This document shows, piece by piece, positions 10,739-19,377 of a stretch of DNA of 20,163 nucleotides (position 1 is the stretch's first letter; the number at the start of each line of letters is the position of its first letter). The notes below the pieces were generated by a model. That model ran no database searches and had not been told where the DNA came from. It saw nothing but the letters and a program-made list of their open reading frames with translations. Source of the DNA: Amoebophrya sp. AT5.2 (taxonomy: Eukaryota > Sar > Dinophyceae > Syndiniales > Amoebophryaceae). The translations under genes were made by a program, and so were the position numbers. The stretch spans positions 1-20,163 of the forward strand of contig RXOD01004588.1 in assembly GCA_005223375.1 (NCBI GenBank). The letters run 5' to 3'.

Positions 10739-11713
10739 TTATTGTTCTTGGATTCCACCCATCGCGTCGATGGCGTCTTGCATTGCGCTTTCTGGCATTC
10801 CGAAGCGGAAGTCTCGTTGGTTTTCCAGCGCCAGGTGCTCCTTTTCGCCCGCCTCCAGCTTGAGCGGCTGTTTTTTCGAGTAGGGCAGCGTCCCGTCCGC
10901 GAGCACGGCCTTGCCGCGCATGGCTTTCTTTGGGCCGCCCACGTGGTATGCGTCCATCAGCTCGAGTTTGTGCAGCGCGCCGTCCTCGCCGACCACCAGT
11001 TTCTCGCTCGCGACGTTCGGGTTTTCCGGCCTGCCCGCGTTGGCCTCGTTCTGCAGCGCGCCCTCCTGCAGGGGCTGAAAAAACTTCTGCGAGGGCTTGT
11101 TCGATATCTGCACCATCACGTCGGTGCGCGTCACCCCCGGCGGGACGCCGTTTTTCCCCGCCGCATCCTCCTGCGCAATCGGGATCGGAGGCGCGTTGTC
11201 CTCGGGCACGTCGGGGCAGTAGATGTTCCGCGGCTGGTGGGCGGCGAAGTCGTCGTCGCAGGGGTAGGGTGTGTCGCACACCGTGCCGCGGCGCTCCTTG
11301 CCCTCGGCAGTCATTTTGGGCAGCGCAGCATCGCGAATCGCGCAGACGCCCTTCCAGTTGAAGGGAGCCACGCACGCCTGGTCCGTCGCGAGGCACCAGC
11401 CCTTGGGACACGGGAGCGCGTAGTCGCGCTTGCAACCACCATCAGCCACGAAGCTGGTCTTGGCTGCGGATGGCGCGCGCCGCGCCGCGCGTCGAAGCAC
11501 AGGCGCAAGTTGGAGGTGGGACGCTGTTTGTGTTTTGACTTGTTTCGCTCCTTGCCGCAACGGTGTTGGACGGTGTGCGAAGAGCTCGTTGAACAGCGTC
11601 GCCAACCTTGTGTGACCAGAGTGATGTTGTTCATCACGACCACAACTGGGATTCCGCAGCGCAACATCGTAAGAGGCGTCGTGCAGCAGGTAGTGCTGAA
11701 GGAGCGATACCAT
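10739..11713 (-). CDS. CPW-WPC domain protein
   Basis: One uninterrupted frame of 324 residues from ATG 11713 to TAA at 10739. Residues 94-152 match the CPW-WPC pattern: CKRDYALPCPKGW, then CVAPFNWKGVC, then KMTAEGKERRGTVCDTPYPC. That gives the Cys spacing, the CPxGW core, the CxAPxxYxGxC core and the closing (W/Y)PC, with Tyr in place of the usual Trp. The family is known from apicomplexan surface or secreted proteins (for example Plasmodium zygote/ookinete proteins), where the domain usually occurs in several copies. Here there is one, followed by about 170 charged, Pro/Gln-rich residues with no recognised domain. The N-terminal 90 residues are Arg-rich with no clear signal peptide, so an upstream exon bearing one is likely and the true start is uncertain. 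The domain call is confident, the gene boundaries less so. Confidence 0.68.
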   Translation of the reverse strand: MVSLLQHYLLHDASYDVALRNPSCGRDEQHHSGHTRLATLFNELFAHRPTPLRQGAKQVKTQTASHLQLAPVLRRAARRAPSAAKTSFVADGGCKRDYALPCPKGWCLATDQACVAPFNWKGVCAIRDAALPKMTAEGKERRGTVCDTPYPCDDDFAAHQPRNIYCPDVPEDNAPPIPIAQEDAAGKNGVPPGVTRTDVMVQISNKPSQKFFQPLQEGALQNEANAGRPENPNVASEKLVVGEDGALHKLELMDAYHVGGPKKAMRGKAVLADGTLPYSKKQPLKLEAGEKEHLALENQRDFRFGMPESAMQDAIDAMGGIQEQ

Positions 11714-12285
11714 TCTGAGCTGATCATTGAATGCAGTCGGTGCAGGGTGTTCTGTTGTTCTTTCACCTTGACCTTCTCCTTCATGCGTTTGTTATGAAGC
11801 TTGCTGCTCTTCACATACCTCTTTCAACTGGCTACTCTTTGGGTTGTTTGTATATCGAGGTCGAGTCTCTCTACTTTCGCTGTCTTCTAGAAGAACCAGG
11901 GCCAACACACTGCTCCAACTCGCACGAAGAAGTACGATCGACAACGGTCGACGATGTGCAGAAGGAGAAGCAAACCTGCAGTAGCAGTCTAATCGAACAA
12001 AAAGAAAAACCTCCTCGATGTTGGTCGACAAGATCCGGTCCGTGCAAACGAGGAAGATCACGACCACTCCAGTCAGTGCATTGAACTGCGAAGGCCGCTT
12101 TCGTCGCAGGAGCGCGCGTGGCCCCGGCGGGAAGCAACTTGCAGACGACATGTTTATTCGTTGCTTCCACAGGAGGGTGCAAAGCCACTGCGTCGAATTC
12201 TTCATTTTCTCAAAAGTCGATCAGCGTCCCTGGTCCAAAATCTGATTCGTTCACCCGAATGCTCGTCCTCGACGTCGTCCTTTTA
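11714..12285. other. Spacer between CPW-WPC gene and VPS28 gene
   Basis: About 570 bases upstream of the CPW-WPC frame and downstream of VPS28. Minus-strand open frames exist, including one with the hydrophobic run LTGVVVIFLVC (about 12075-12110) that could be a signal-peptide exon of the CPW-WPC gene. No splice pair could be defended. Nothing else is recognised. Confidence 0.4.
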
Positions 12286-13143
12286 CTATTGCCCTCGTTG
12301 TTCCTTCAGCCAGGAGTGGATTGCGGTGTAGAACTGTTCCACTTCGAAGGCCAGCTGCCGCGCTTCCGACTCGCTCAGCCGGTCGTCGGCGTTCATGGCG
12401 TGGAGTCGTTGCAACCACGTGCCCAGCTTGTCACGGCCGTCCAGTTTTTCGGGAAGCCCGTGGATCTTGTTCACGCTGCCCAGCGTCTCTTTTAGCGTGG
12501 GGAGAATCTCGTCCACCGCGCGCATCTCCATCTTCAGCGAATCGATCAACGTCGTCGTGTACTGGCACGCGTCAAACACGTGCAAATTCGAGGAAGTCGT
12601 GGACGAACTGGAGTTGTACAGCATCGAGGCCGGAACGCCCCACTCTGTCCGAGAAAGGAATGTATGTATCAACGATCTTGATCTTCTCTATCGTCCTGCT
12701 CGATGCAGCTATAGATCTTTCGCTGCCTTGTTCCGTGATAGAGTTCGCGTGGATGAATCACAAAGAGGGCATCACACAGCAGGACGATGTCGAGCTGCAA
12801 CATCCATGAAAGAAGAGAAGCAAAGATAGAAGATGAACATAAAACGCGTACTTTGTAGCCTTTCTCTGGCAAGCGGGCATTCGAGTTGGTGGTCGATCCA
12901 GAAGGTGGAAAAGTCTGGGTACTGCTCCTTCAGTGAGGTTTGCTGCACCTTGAACTGCTGGATGAGGCTGTTGCAGTTCCGCTCGTAGTCCGGCTGCATT
13001 ATGAGTCCGTTCACGAACGCCTTCTCGAGGCACTCTACGGCCCGGATGATGGATACCATGTTCGCGGTGGCTTCAAGAGACTTCTTCTCCTGCGCGGTGA
13101 GCAGGAGAGCCTTGCTCCCAAAACCCTGGTACTCGGAAAGCAT
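12286..13143 (-). CDS. VPS28: VPS28, ESCRT-I subunit
   Basis: Exon 1 is 13143-12852 (97 codons plus 1 nt) and exon 2 is 12644-12286; joined they give 216 residues, close to the 221 of human VPS28. The N-terminal core has MVSIIRAVECLEKAFVNG (29-46), DYERNCNSLIQQFK and LECPLARERL (87-96), the VPS28 N-domain pattern that binds VPS23/VPS37. The C-terminal four-helix domain has KMEMRAVDEILPTLKETL, TWLQRLHAMNADDRLSESEA and ARQLAFEVEQFYTAIHSWL, which is the ESCRT-II/III-linking domain. ESCRT-I sorts ubiquitinated cargo into multivesicular bodies. The ATG at 13143 is chosen because it yields the family length; the same frame stays open farther upstream through an Arg/Ser-rich stretch, but without family similarity. 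The intron (12645-12851) has a canonical GTACGCG donor and CGGACAG acceptor, and its phase fits exactly. Confidence 0.93.
12645..12851 (-). other. GT-AG intron in VPS28
   Basis: This 207-nt intron splits the VPS28 linker after LQ. The donor is CTACAAA|GTACGCG and the acceptor CTCGGACAG|AGTGG, joining phase 1 to phase 1 as K-W. Inside, ATCGTCCTGCT and AGCAGGACGAT form an 11-bp inverted repeat that is not at the intron ends, unlike the FIG4-like and PGP introns. Confidence 0.85.
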
Positions 13144-13751
13144 GATGACCGATCTTCGACGTCCTTGATGTTGCTGGTCAGAACTAGAAGTCGACCTCGA
13201 CCTCGACGCTCGCGCCTCTGCCGCTAACTTCAACTTCTGGCGCTTCTACCGCCTTCAACTTCTTGGCGGCGCTCCTGTTACTGGCGGGGACCAACAAGGT
13301 CTTTGCGTCCGAGACCACAGCTCATCCATATCTTCCATCTTCGACGTTGCTTTGTGCTTCTAGTTCTGCTTGGCTGCAGGTGCAGTTATGGAATGCGACG
13401 TCAATGAACCCGGAGTGGAACGGTGTTCATGGTGCGTTAGACTAGCTGCATATCGAGCACAAATGAAGTCGAAGCGAGCCGATCCATCATAATAAAAAAG
13501 AAAATGAAAAACGGAAACCTATATGAGTCGGTAACGGGGGTATTGGTATTCGCAATGCTAACTATACCTGCACCTGCTGAAAATTGATTTTCATTGAAGT
13601 AAACCTCTCAGCAAACCAACGCACGAGCAAACCGAGGCAGAGATCTATCCTGACTTCTCAGAAGTATATTACATACTTTTCAGAAGATTGAGACTCATTC
13701 TGTCAACATATGTTTTGTGATTTTTGTTCTTGAGATTACATTTACATTCAG
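13144..13751. other. Upstream region of VPS28, AT-rich in its right half
   Basis: It holds the 5' region of VPS28. A plus-strand open frame at about 13263-13445 encodes a hydrophobic run FLAALLLLAGTNKVFA resembling a signal peptide, but it has no ATG and no downstream homology. From about 13450 to 13750 the sequence is AT-rich with frequent stops and ends in TTTACATTCAG, which looks like a plus-strand 3' splice site for the block that follows. Confidence 0.4.
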
Positions 13752-14106
13752 GGATAGACTCGGCACAGGGCGGAGGCCCTTGCTGGTGGACGACTACCGG
13801 GCACGATACAACAATCTGGTGCAGTGCACCTACGTCGATCACGACGAGAACAAAGATCCTTCAACACTACACGCCAGACAGCAGATTTTTTTTGATGTAA
13901 GAAGTATGGGATCGAACGATCAGGAACAAGAAGCCCGCACGCTTACCTTTCGGTTTCGTCCCAGGGACCCGCCTCATTTTTGTTTTCATAATCTTCAGGT
14001 CCGTTCGTGTTCGAGCGGAGCGATACAAATCATCAGCACGAAGGGCGTGGCTGCGTTATCTCGACGCGCTGCAGAAATGCAGGTCGACGATCCTCGTGCG
14101 CAATAG
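13752..14106 (+). CDS. Tentative last two exons of an unknown plus-strand gene
   Basis: Exon A (about 13752-13895) follows a good acceptor, TTTACATTCAG|GG. It encodes DRLGTGRRPLLVDDYRARYN and LVQCTYVDHDENKD with mostly G/C third bases, unlike the AT-rich surroundings. It ends at a strong donor, GAT|GTAAGAAGT. The next acceptor TTCATAATCTTCAG|GTCC (near 13999) continues phase 0 into VRSCSSGAIQIISTKG and stops with TAG at 14106. No family is recognised and no 5' exon was found. It is the only candidate gene on the plus strand. The alternative is a fortuitous open stretch between VPS28 and the PGP gene; codon bias and matched splice sites are the only support. Confidence 0.3.
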
Positions 14107-14389
14107 AAAGTCGTGGTCGTCACTCGCTTCGGCAGCGCAATGTTTTCTCTTCCTCAATGAAAGAAAAAACGGTTTATTGCAGCGGTAGCCTACAGCTATA
14201 GTCTTAGTTCGCTGATGCAAGAATGACGCCTAGTTCCCCAACGAGGCAAGCCAAACCAAATCCAAGACCACTACCGTAACCCAAGAAGTGCCCACAGGAG
14301 CCACGACGTCCGCGTCTAGGTCCAGGTCCACCACGTCCCGTACTATCTTCAAAGGCTCAAGATCAAGTTCGTTGCAAGTACGGTCCACC
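14107..14389. other. Spacer downstream of the PGP-like gene
   Basis: About 280 bases between the TAG of the tentative plus-strand gene and the TGA of the PGP-like gene. The two would be convergent here and share 3' UTR space. No feature is recognised. Confidence 0.4.
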
Positions 14390-16295
14390 TCAGAGAAATT
14401 CCCCGACAGTGGAAATGCAAAAATTTGGAGTCATCGTCGGGTCGGCCTTCTCCGCATTAGCTTCCGTGGTCACTCCCGAAAGCACCAGCACGGTCTGCAT
14501 CTTGTTGCTTCTCCCGAACAAAATGTCGGTATCGAGACGATCGCCCACCATGACCAGGCGGTCCCGCTGCATGCAGTGCCGCTTGCAAAGAATATCCAGC
14601 AGAAGACTCGACGGCTTCCCAGTGTAAATCGGCTCCCGACCGGTGCACCTACCAATACAAATGTGGTCGTAGCTGCGCGTTTCTTTTATGACATTTTCCT
14701 CGATCGGGTGCAATCAACAATGAATTTCAAAAATTGAAAAGCAGGGCATGATGCTGTGAAGATCAAGATGAAATGGCTGATATAATTTTCAAACCACGTG
14801 CATGTCGACGGAATAAACCGATACGCTTAATACGGACCATCCATGGTGCTACTTACTTTCTCAAATCCAAATCGATGAAATCTTGCCAAGGTTACGAGTA
14901 GTAGTTGTAGTTGTACCCCTTGATCGCCCCTACGCAGCATCCGTTTCCTGCCCATTCTTGGTCTGGTGTGATGTGCGCCACCGCATCTGGGTTCGTCGCG
15001 ATGAACTTGCAGTCCTCTCCTGCTCCGTACTTTTCGCTAAGGCACAACTGGGCGCTCTGAATCTTGAAGTAGTTTAACCGAGGGTCGAATCCGCACACCA
15101 CGGCGCCGATGGGCTTTTTTGTACAGATTGTAGTTCCCGCGTTCTCTTGTTTCTCCTCGACCAGCACTTCGCAGCTCGGCGGCTGGATGTTTTCCATCGC
15201 GAAGATGCCTTTCTCCATCGCTCCCTTATGGTGGAGCCAGGTGGTAAGTAGGCAAGCGCAAGGGGTAAATAATACATTTTCCGCCCTCATATGCAAGTGG
15301 TAAGTGATTTTTGGGGCGGCTCATCGGGGTCCCTTTTCGTTGTCCCAGGAAGAGGCTGGCAGTAGGAGCAGAAAAGCGGCTCTCCGAGGTCATGTGCGGG
15401 ACTGGCGCCCACAGCTCTGCAAGAGCCCGCTGCAGCTGGCAGTAAATCGCAAACTTTATTATATTTTTAATTCATTCTGGCCTGCTTTCCTCCTGCCCGA
15501 TCAGCATTGCAATCCGTGGCTTTCCACTACAGCCTCCCCCGACCTCCCAATGGCTCATCTCCCGACAACGTACCCCCCAAACCTCATCTATACCCTCTAC
15601 GCCCACAATGGGGCCTCTCTAAAACCGCCCGGCGCGACGCCTTAACGCAGTCGCCACCCAAGAAGCGGAGCGAGACGGTGACGGACCCTCCATTGCCAAG
15701 TACTACGCACTATCCCTCTTGCTCACTTACCATCTGGTCCGTAGCCATAGCCCTTCACGCTTCGCTCCATGAAGTCGTCCATCCTTTTCTCGAAGGCCTT
15801 GTCCGACGGGCCCCCCACCACCTCGACGCCGCCTGCCCGCAGCTCCTCCTCCAGGCCGTGCATGCCCAGCATGTACGCGGCGTGCGTGCCGCCAAGGCCG
15901 GTCGCGGGGTCGCGCTTCTTCAGTAGCCGCGGCTCAAACAACTTGATGTACTCGGCGCAGGCATAGGCCGCCGTGTAGAAGTGTTCCCGCTCCGCGCACT
16001 CGATGCCCAGCGACCGCAGCTTCTGGAAAAACACCTCCTTGGACTTGGTGCTGTTGTTCGTGACGAAAAAAATCTTCTTCTTGTGCTCCGTCTGGAGCTT
16101 CCGCAGCACGTCCGGAATGCGGCTGTCGCACAGCTCGCCCGCACGCCAGATCACGCCGTCGCAGTCAAACACGAATCCGTCCACCACATCGAGAAGAGCC
16201 TGGGGAAGGCGCGAAACCTTTTCCATCACCACGCGACGAGCACCGTCAGCACTCTGGAGGAGGCTCGAGGATGTCGGCGAGCCCGCACGGGCCAT
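14390..16295 (-). CDS. Phosphoglycolate phosphatase-like HAD enzyme (PGP/PGLP family)
   Basis: Three exons: 16295-15731, about 15242 (or 15166) to 14917, and 14648-14390. The first ATG in frame is 16295, giving MARAGSPTSS. HAD motif I is FVFDCDGVIW (Asp44 nucleophile, Asp46), motif II FFVTNNSTKS (Ser82), then the family segment IGAVVCGFDPRLNYFK and FIATNPDAVAHITPDQEWAG. Motif III is YTGKPSS (Lys) and motif IV VMVGDRLDTDILFG; the end PNFCISTVGEFL aligns with plant PGLP1 ends. These enzymes dephosphorylate 2-phosphoglycolate (photorespiration or DNA-repair by-product) and related small metabolites. The exon 2/3 join is canonical (AAGGG|GTACAAC to TTGGTAG|GTGC) and restores GAIKGCTGREP. The exon 1/2 join is uncertain, with about 20-30 extra residues compared with the family. 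No clear plastid or mitochondrial targeting peptide is seen. Confidence 0.9.
14649..14916 (-). other. GT-AG intron 2 of the PGP-like gene
   Basis: This 268-nt intron starts GTACAACTACAAC and ends TTGTATTGGTAG followed by G. It joins phase 2 to phase 2, giving the family-conserved G-C-T-G-R-E-P. No terminal inverted repeat was seen. Confidence 0.85.
15242..15730 (-). other. PGP-like gene intron 1 with inverted-repeat ends at the splice sites
   Basis: PGP coding reaches GGACCAGATG at 15731 and then GTAAGTGAGC, a textbook donor followed by an in-frame TGA. Coding similarity is clear again at IGAVVCGFDPR. The minus-strand sequence CCAGATGGTAAGTGAGCAAG (15737-15718) pairs with plus-strand CCAGGTGGTAAGTAGGCAAG (15237-15256) at 17 of 20 positions. 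The intron is thus bounded by GGTAAGT...ACTTACC. Cutting there keeps frame (GAT|ACC TGG) but gives a non-AG end. A canonical alternative acceptor is GCGAAG|TG at 15166, also in frame. The right boundary is therefore unresolved. Confidence 0.55.
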
Positions 16296-17372
16296 GTCTT
16301 CAATCGAGGATAGGACGATGCCGTAGTCCAGGACGAGTGGGCGTAGAATTATCAATCGAATTCGAATCCAAATACGAATTATGCCGAGCACGACAACGTT
16401 GGTCTTGGTTTATACGAAGTATCGAACCAAAGATGTGCGAAAATGCGGCTGCGCGTTGATGCTAGTGGAACGAGAACTGCTGGCGTTCGTCTACAAAAGA
16501 GATTCTTGGGCGAGACAAATTGCTCGACTTCCAAACATATTTTTTACTTTTACAGTTACACAGCTCCAGCAGAAAGGGTACTCAGTCTTGGGACACCACG
16601 CAGAAGCAGAAGGATCCAGCTCCAGGTGATCCATCTAGCAAGATCCGGTGATAGTTGATCATCAAACTGATGTTGGACCGAAGATAATGGAACAACTCAG
16701 CCCCGTGTTGGCGTTGGGGTGAAAGAATCTCCGGGCTCCGGTATGCGTTCACATGTTCGTATTCCCCAAAAGGCTGCGCAAGCATTGCATTGATGAATCT
16801 CAATCATGTTCATGCAAATCATCAGTCATCGCACCCCTCAGAATCACAAAGAAAGATGACAGAAGTAGTTGCGCATCAGAGAATAAAACCGACCGGTGGT
16901 TGTGAGAACACACCGGTACTATATTAAAACCTATAAAGAAATTGGCGATGTACAATTTTTCTCTAATCGTAAGTGAATTTGATTCTACACTTTTACTATT
17001 ACTTATTGTTATTGAAATAGGTTCCCGGAAACGTGGTGTGCGTAGTGATGTGAAATGTATGCGCTGTAGCAAGAGTGTGTCTGATCGTAAACGTAAAGCA
17101 CGCGCACGGTGACCATAAATATTAACATAAGTGACGCGTAAATTAGTTGATTGCTGGATCGGGCTCGGGAGTGAGCGCGACGGGCGGGGGCCAACGAACA
17201 TGCTATTTACACTGCTATATACAGGCTTTTCCTCTTCCCGCCCCGCGACATCATACTGATAAACATTCATAGTCTTGGCAGCCACCTTAGGCGTAGCGGC
17301 CTTGTACGGGAATACGTGGGCGATGGGATATTGCGGCCAAATCTGTCTCTACGACCAAATTGAGATAGACAC
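16296..17372. other. Spacer between PGP-like gene start and vWA gene end, possibly with extra vWA exons
   Basis: About 1.08 kb, AT-rich in the middle (about 16900-17150). Just after the vWA stop, minus-strand frame 17330-17210 encodes IWPQYPIAHVFPYKAATPKV and NVYQYDVAGREEEKPV following an acceptor-like GAGACAG. A second stretch near 16780-16680 encodes PFGEYEHVNAYRSPEILSPQ. Both look protein-like and could be further 3' exons of the vWA gene, but no phase-consistent GT-AG join was found. The open frame above the PGP start (to about 16391) has no ATG. Confidence 0.35.
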
Positions 17373-19377
17373 TCACATGTGATCCTCGATCAGCATGTTC
17401 ACGACCATGTCGGTAACTTTCGGCCCGAATCCGTCAGCACCGGACAGAGAAAAAGACGTCATCTTCCGCTCTGTGCTGTCATACTTGTCGCGCATAACGT
17501 TCTCCATCTGGCGGGTTACGACCTCGTTAACGCGGCAGAAAACGAGCCCGATCCTCTGGTCCTGTAGACGCTTCATGACGTTCTCCATCGTCACTCCGGG
17601 CGGATAGCCGCCCGGGTACCTGTCGCGCGGCCTACCGGGGGTGTGGAACTCGTTCCCGTGCGCCGGCGCGTCGGTCACGAGCACCAATAACCGGATCTTG
17701 TTCGTTTTATTTTGTTGAAGTCAGTACTAAAAAATATCATCGACCATGAAGCCCCCGTCGGTTTTGGTCTTTATTCTTGCGTTCCAAATTCAAGGAGTAC
17801 AAACTTAGAGCAGAGGGGCGCCGCCATGAAGCGGCCGCCCTCTTGATGATCGTGGCGAAGCCCAAGGTGGAGCACCAGAGGTTGTAGTCGCGATCAGCGA
17901 TCCGAGCCTTGCTGATGCGGCGCGCGCGGTTGAGAACTCATCGCAAACCAACACCGGGGCGAAGGAAAGAGTACTTGAAACGACACCGAAGGACAAGGTC
18001 AAGGAGCCACATTCCCGAACGCGAGTTCTACACCGACACGCACTACAAAATCGAAGTACTAAAAAACAGCTGCAGCATAATGGTGCATAAAGATATAAAC
18101 AGCAGCACTCGCTGGGTAATGCTTGAGCATGCAACACCGACAGGGCGCCCACTGACTGACGTCGGGCGGAGCGCACTCACGCGACACGCCACGCAGGCGT
18201 CGATCCGAGCGCAAGAAGTGCAGCAACATGTATTGAGCAGACCGCACTGCCGCGGAAACCGACGCCGAGCCTGCCCGCCGGCGCGCACCGAAGAGGTCAA
18301 ACCCAAAGCACGCGAACACGGCAAAGCGAAGGACTCAAAAAGCCCCCAAGGCCTCATCTCAGGACGGCCCTACAAGTCCCTCCGCGATGTCATGGGCTAG
18401 GGGCGAGCTCCTGAAAAGACTCCATCCGCGAGTGTCGAGAAGTCCCCCCCTCCTCCGCGCGCGCAGCTGCCTGGTCGAACCATTTAGCACTTCCGGCGGC
18501 ATCTCTTTCAAGAACCCTGAAAAAGGGTCGGAAGACCCCCGATCGACCCTCTTCCAGAGGCTTCGCGATCAAGATCATCAAAGTTAAGTTAGTATAAGTT
18601 GTTCATCATCATGTAAATCGTAGTCCAGCTAAATGAAAATGCATCGTCACCTGCTCGAAAATAGCACTGCAGCGTTTCGCGAACACGACTAGCTGTACCT
18701 GCGCAGTCCACGACAGCTTTTTCGAGGCGTAATCCAAGGCACCGAGAGAGTCTTCGGGGATGTCCGTGTTCACCGAAGGCATTCCCCGAGCGCGGATTCC
18801 GCCAACCTGAGGGAAATAAACCAAGACGCTGAACGAATGCAATTCATTGATGGAACCTACCCTACAGCCATCCTCGATCCGTGCGAAAGCAAAGTGAGTA
18901 CCTCAGCCGTAATGTCCCCTACGTTGTTGCTGAAAGTAGAGAAGCTGAAACCACCTTCAAAGTTCATCAACATTGAGTGGAGTGAGCGGCGATTAGCCAC
19001 GGGATCGCAGCTGCAGATGAATGAAACTAACAGTAATAGAGCCCCGACACATGACACAGAGGAGGTGGAGCAAGAGCAGGCTAAAGAACTACACAGTCTA
19101 CTGATTATAAGTACATAGATAGTACGGAGTTTGCGAAGTGGTCTTTGTCTTGGATGAAGTCTATGATCGTGCTGGGGTCCAGGTGGCCGGGTTGGGGGAA
19201 GTCTGTGAAGGGCACCACGGCAAACTTCGGCAAGTGATCATCATGCCCGTTATACTTGGGGCTGGCGCGAACCCTCTTCACGATGTCATCCGCTATGAAG
19301 GTCGCCTGCCTTTTGAACGCCTCGATGTAAGGAACCATGGATCCCGTCGTGTCGATCACGAAGCACAGGTCCAAGTC
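17373..19377 (-). CDS. vWA-domain protein of the VWKA (alpha-kinase associated) type
   Basis: Three exons give a continuous 227-residue domain: 19377-19126, 18806-18699 and 17696-17373. Exon 1 has DLCFVIDTTGSMVPYIEAFK, a MIDAS-like DxTGS metal site, and FAVVPFTDFPQPG. Exon 2 has VGGIRARGMPSVNTDIPEDS then LGALDYASKKLSW, the gGxDxPEd...AL segment. Exon 3 has IRLLVLVTDAPAHGNEFHTP, then DRYPGGYPPGVTMENVMKRL and GLVFCRVNEVVTRQMENVM, the DAPxHG block characteristic of vWA domains in alpha-kinase (VWKA) proteins. Joins are GT-AG and phase 0 (TCC|GTACTA/CCCTCAG|GTT; GCGCAG|GTACAG/GAACAAG|ATC). No kinase catalytic domain is visible. A short upstream exon from ATG 19589 can be attached only with a GA donor. 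The stop at 17373 overlaps a GTGAGT donor-like sequence, so the protein may be longer at both ends. Confidence 0.82.
17697..18698 (-). other. Large intron 2 of the vWA gene
   Basis: This 1,002-nt intron lies between GCGCAG|GTACAGCTAG and AACGAACAAG|ATCCGG. Removing it fuses LSWTAQ to IRLLVLVTDAPAHG exactly as in the domain family, so the boundaries are well supported. It contains a GC-rich block bounded by inverted repeats and overlapping open frames on both strands. Those frames are Arg- or Ser/Cys-rich and match no family I recognise. Confidence 0.82.
17843..18581. mobile_element. Possible inverted-repeat-bounded element nested in the vWA intron
   Basis: The left end TTGATGATCGTGGCGAAGCC (17843-17862) matches the reverse complement of 18559-18581. 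That reads TTGATGATC, then TTGATC, then GCGAAGCC: nine plus eight identical bases around a 3- versus 6-base centre. The 739-bp interior is GC-rich and differs from the AT-rich intron edges. A plus-strand frame of 163 codons (17909-18400, opening with TTG) is strongly basic and has no known domain. No target-site duplication was found. Without other copies this remains a suggestion. Confidence 0.3.
18807..19125 (-). other. GT-AG intron 1 of the vWA gene
   Basis: This 319-nt intron starts GTACTATCTATG and ends TTTATTTCCCTCAG followed by G, with a good pyrimidine tract. It joins FANS to VGGIRARG in phase 0. No terminal inverted repeat was seen. Confidence 0.85.

Noticed and set aside
10481..11797. 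438-codon plus-strand open frame
   Set aside because: It is antisense to the CPW-WPC gene, His/Arg/Val/Leu-rich with no domain, and arises as the complement of GC-biased codons. The minus strand carries the recognisable Cys domain.
13263..13445. Signal-peptide-like plus-strand frame (FLAALLLLAGTNKVFA)
   Set aside because: It has no ATG in the frame, an upstream stop and no similarity downstream; it lies in the VPS28 upstream region.
16296..16391. N-terminal extension of the PGP-like protein with a hydrophobic, Arg-containing stretch that could suggest organelle targeting
   Set aside because: The open stretch begins with GTG, not ATG; the first in-frame ATG is 16295, which gives a family-like start.
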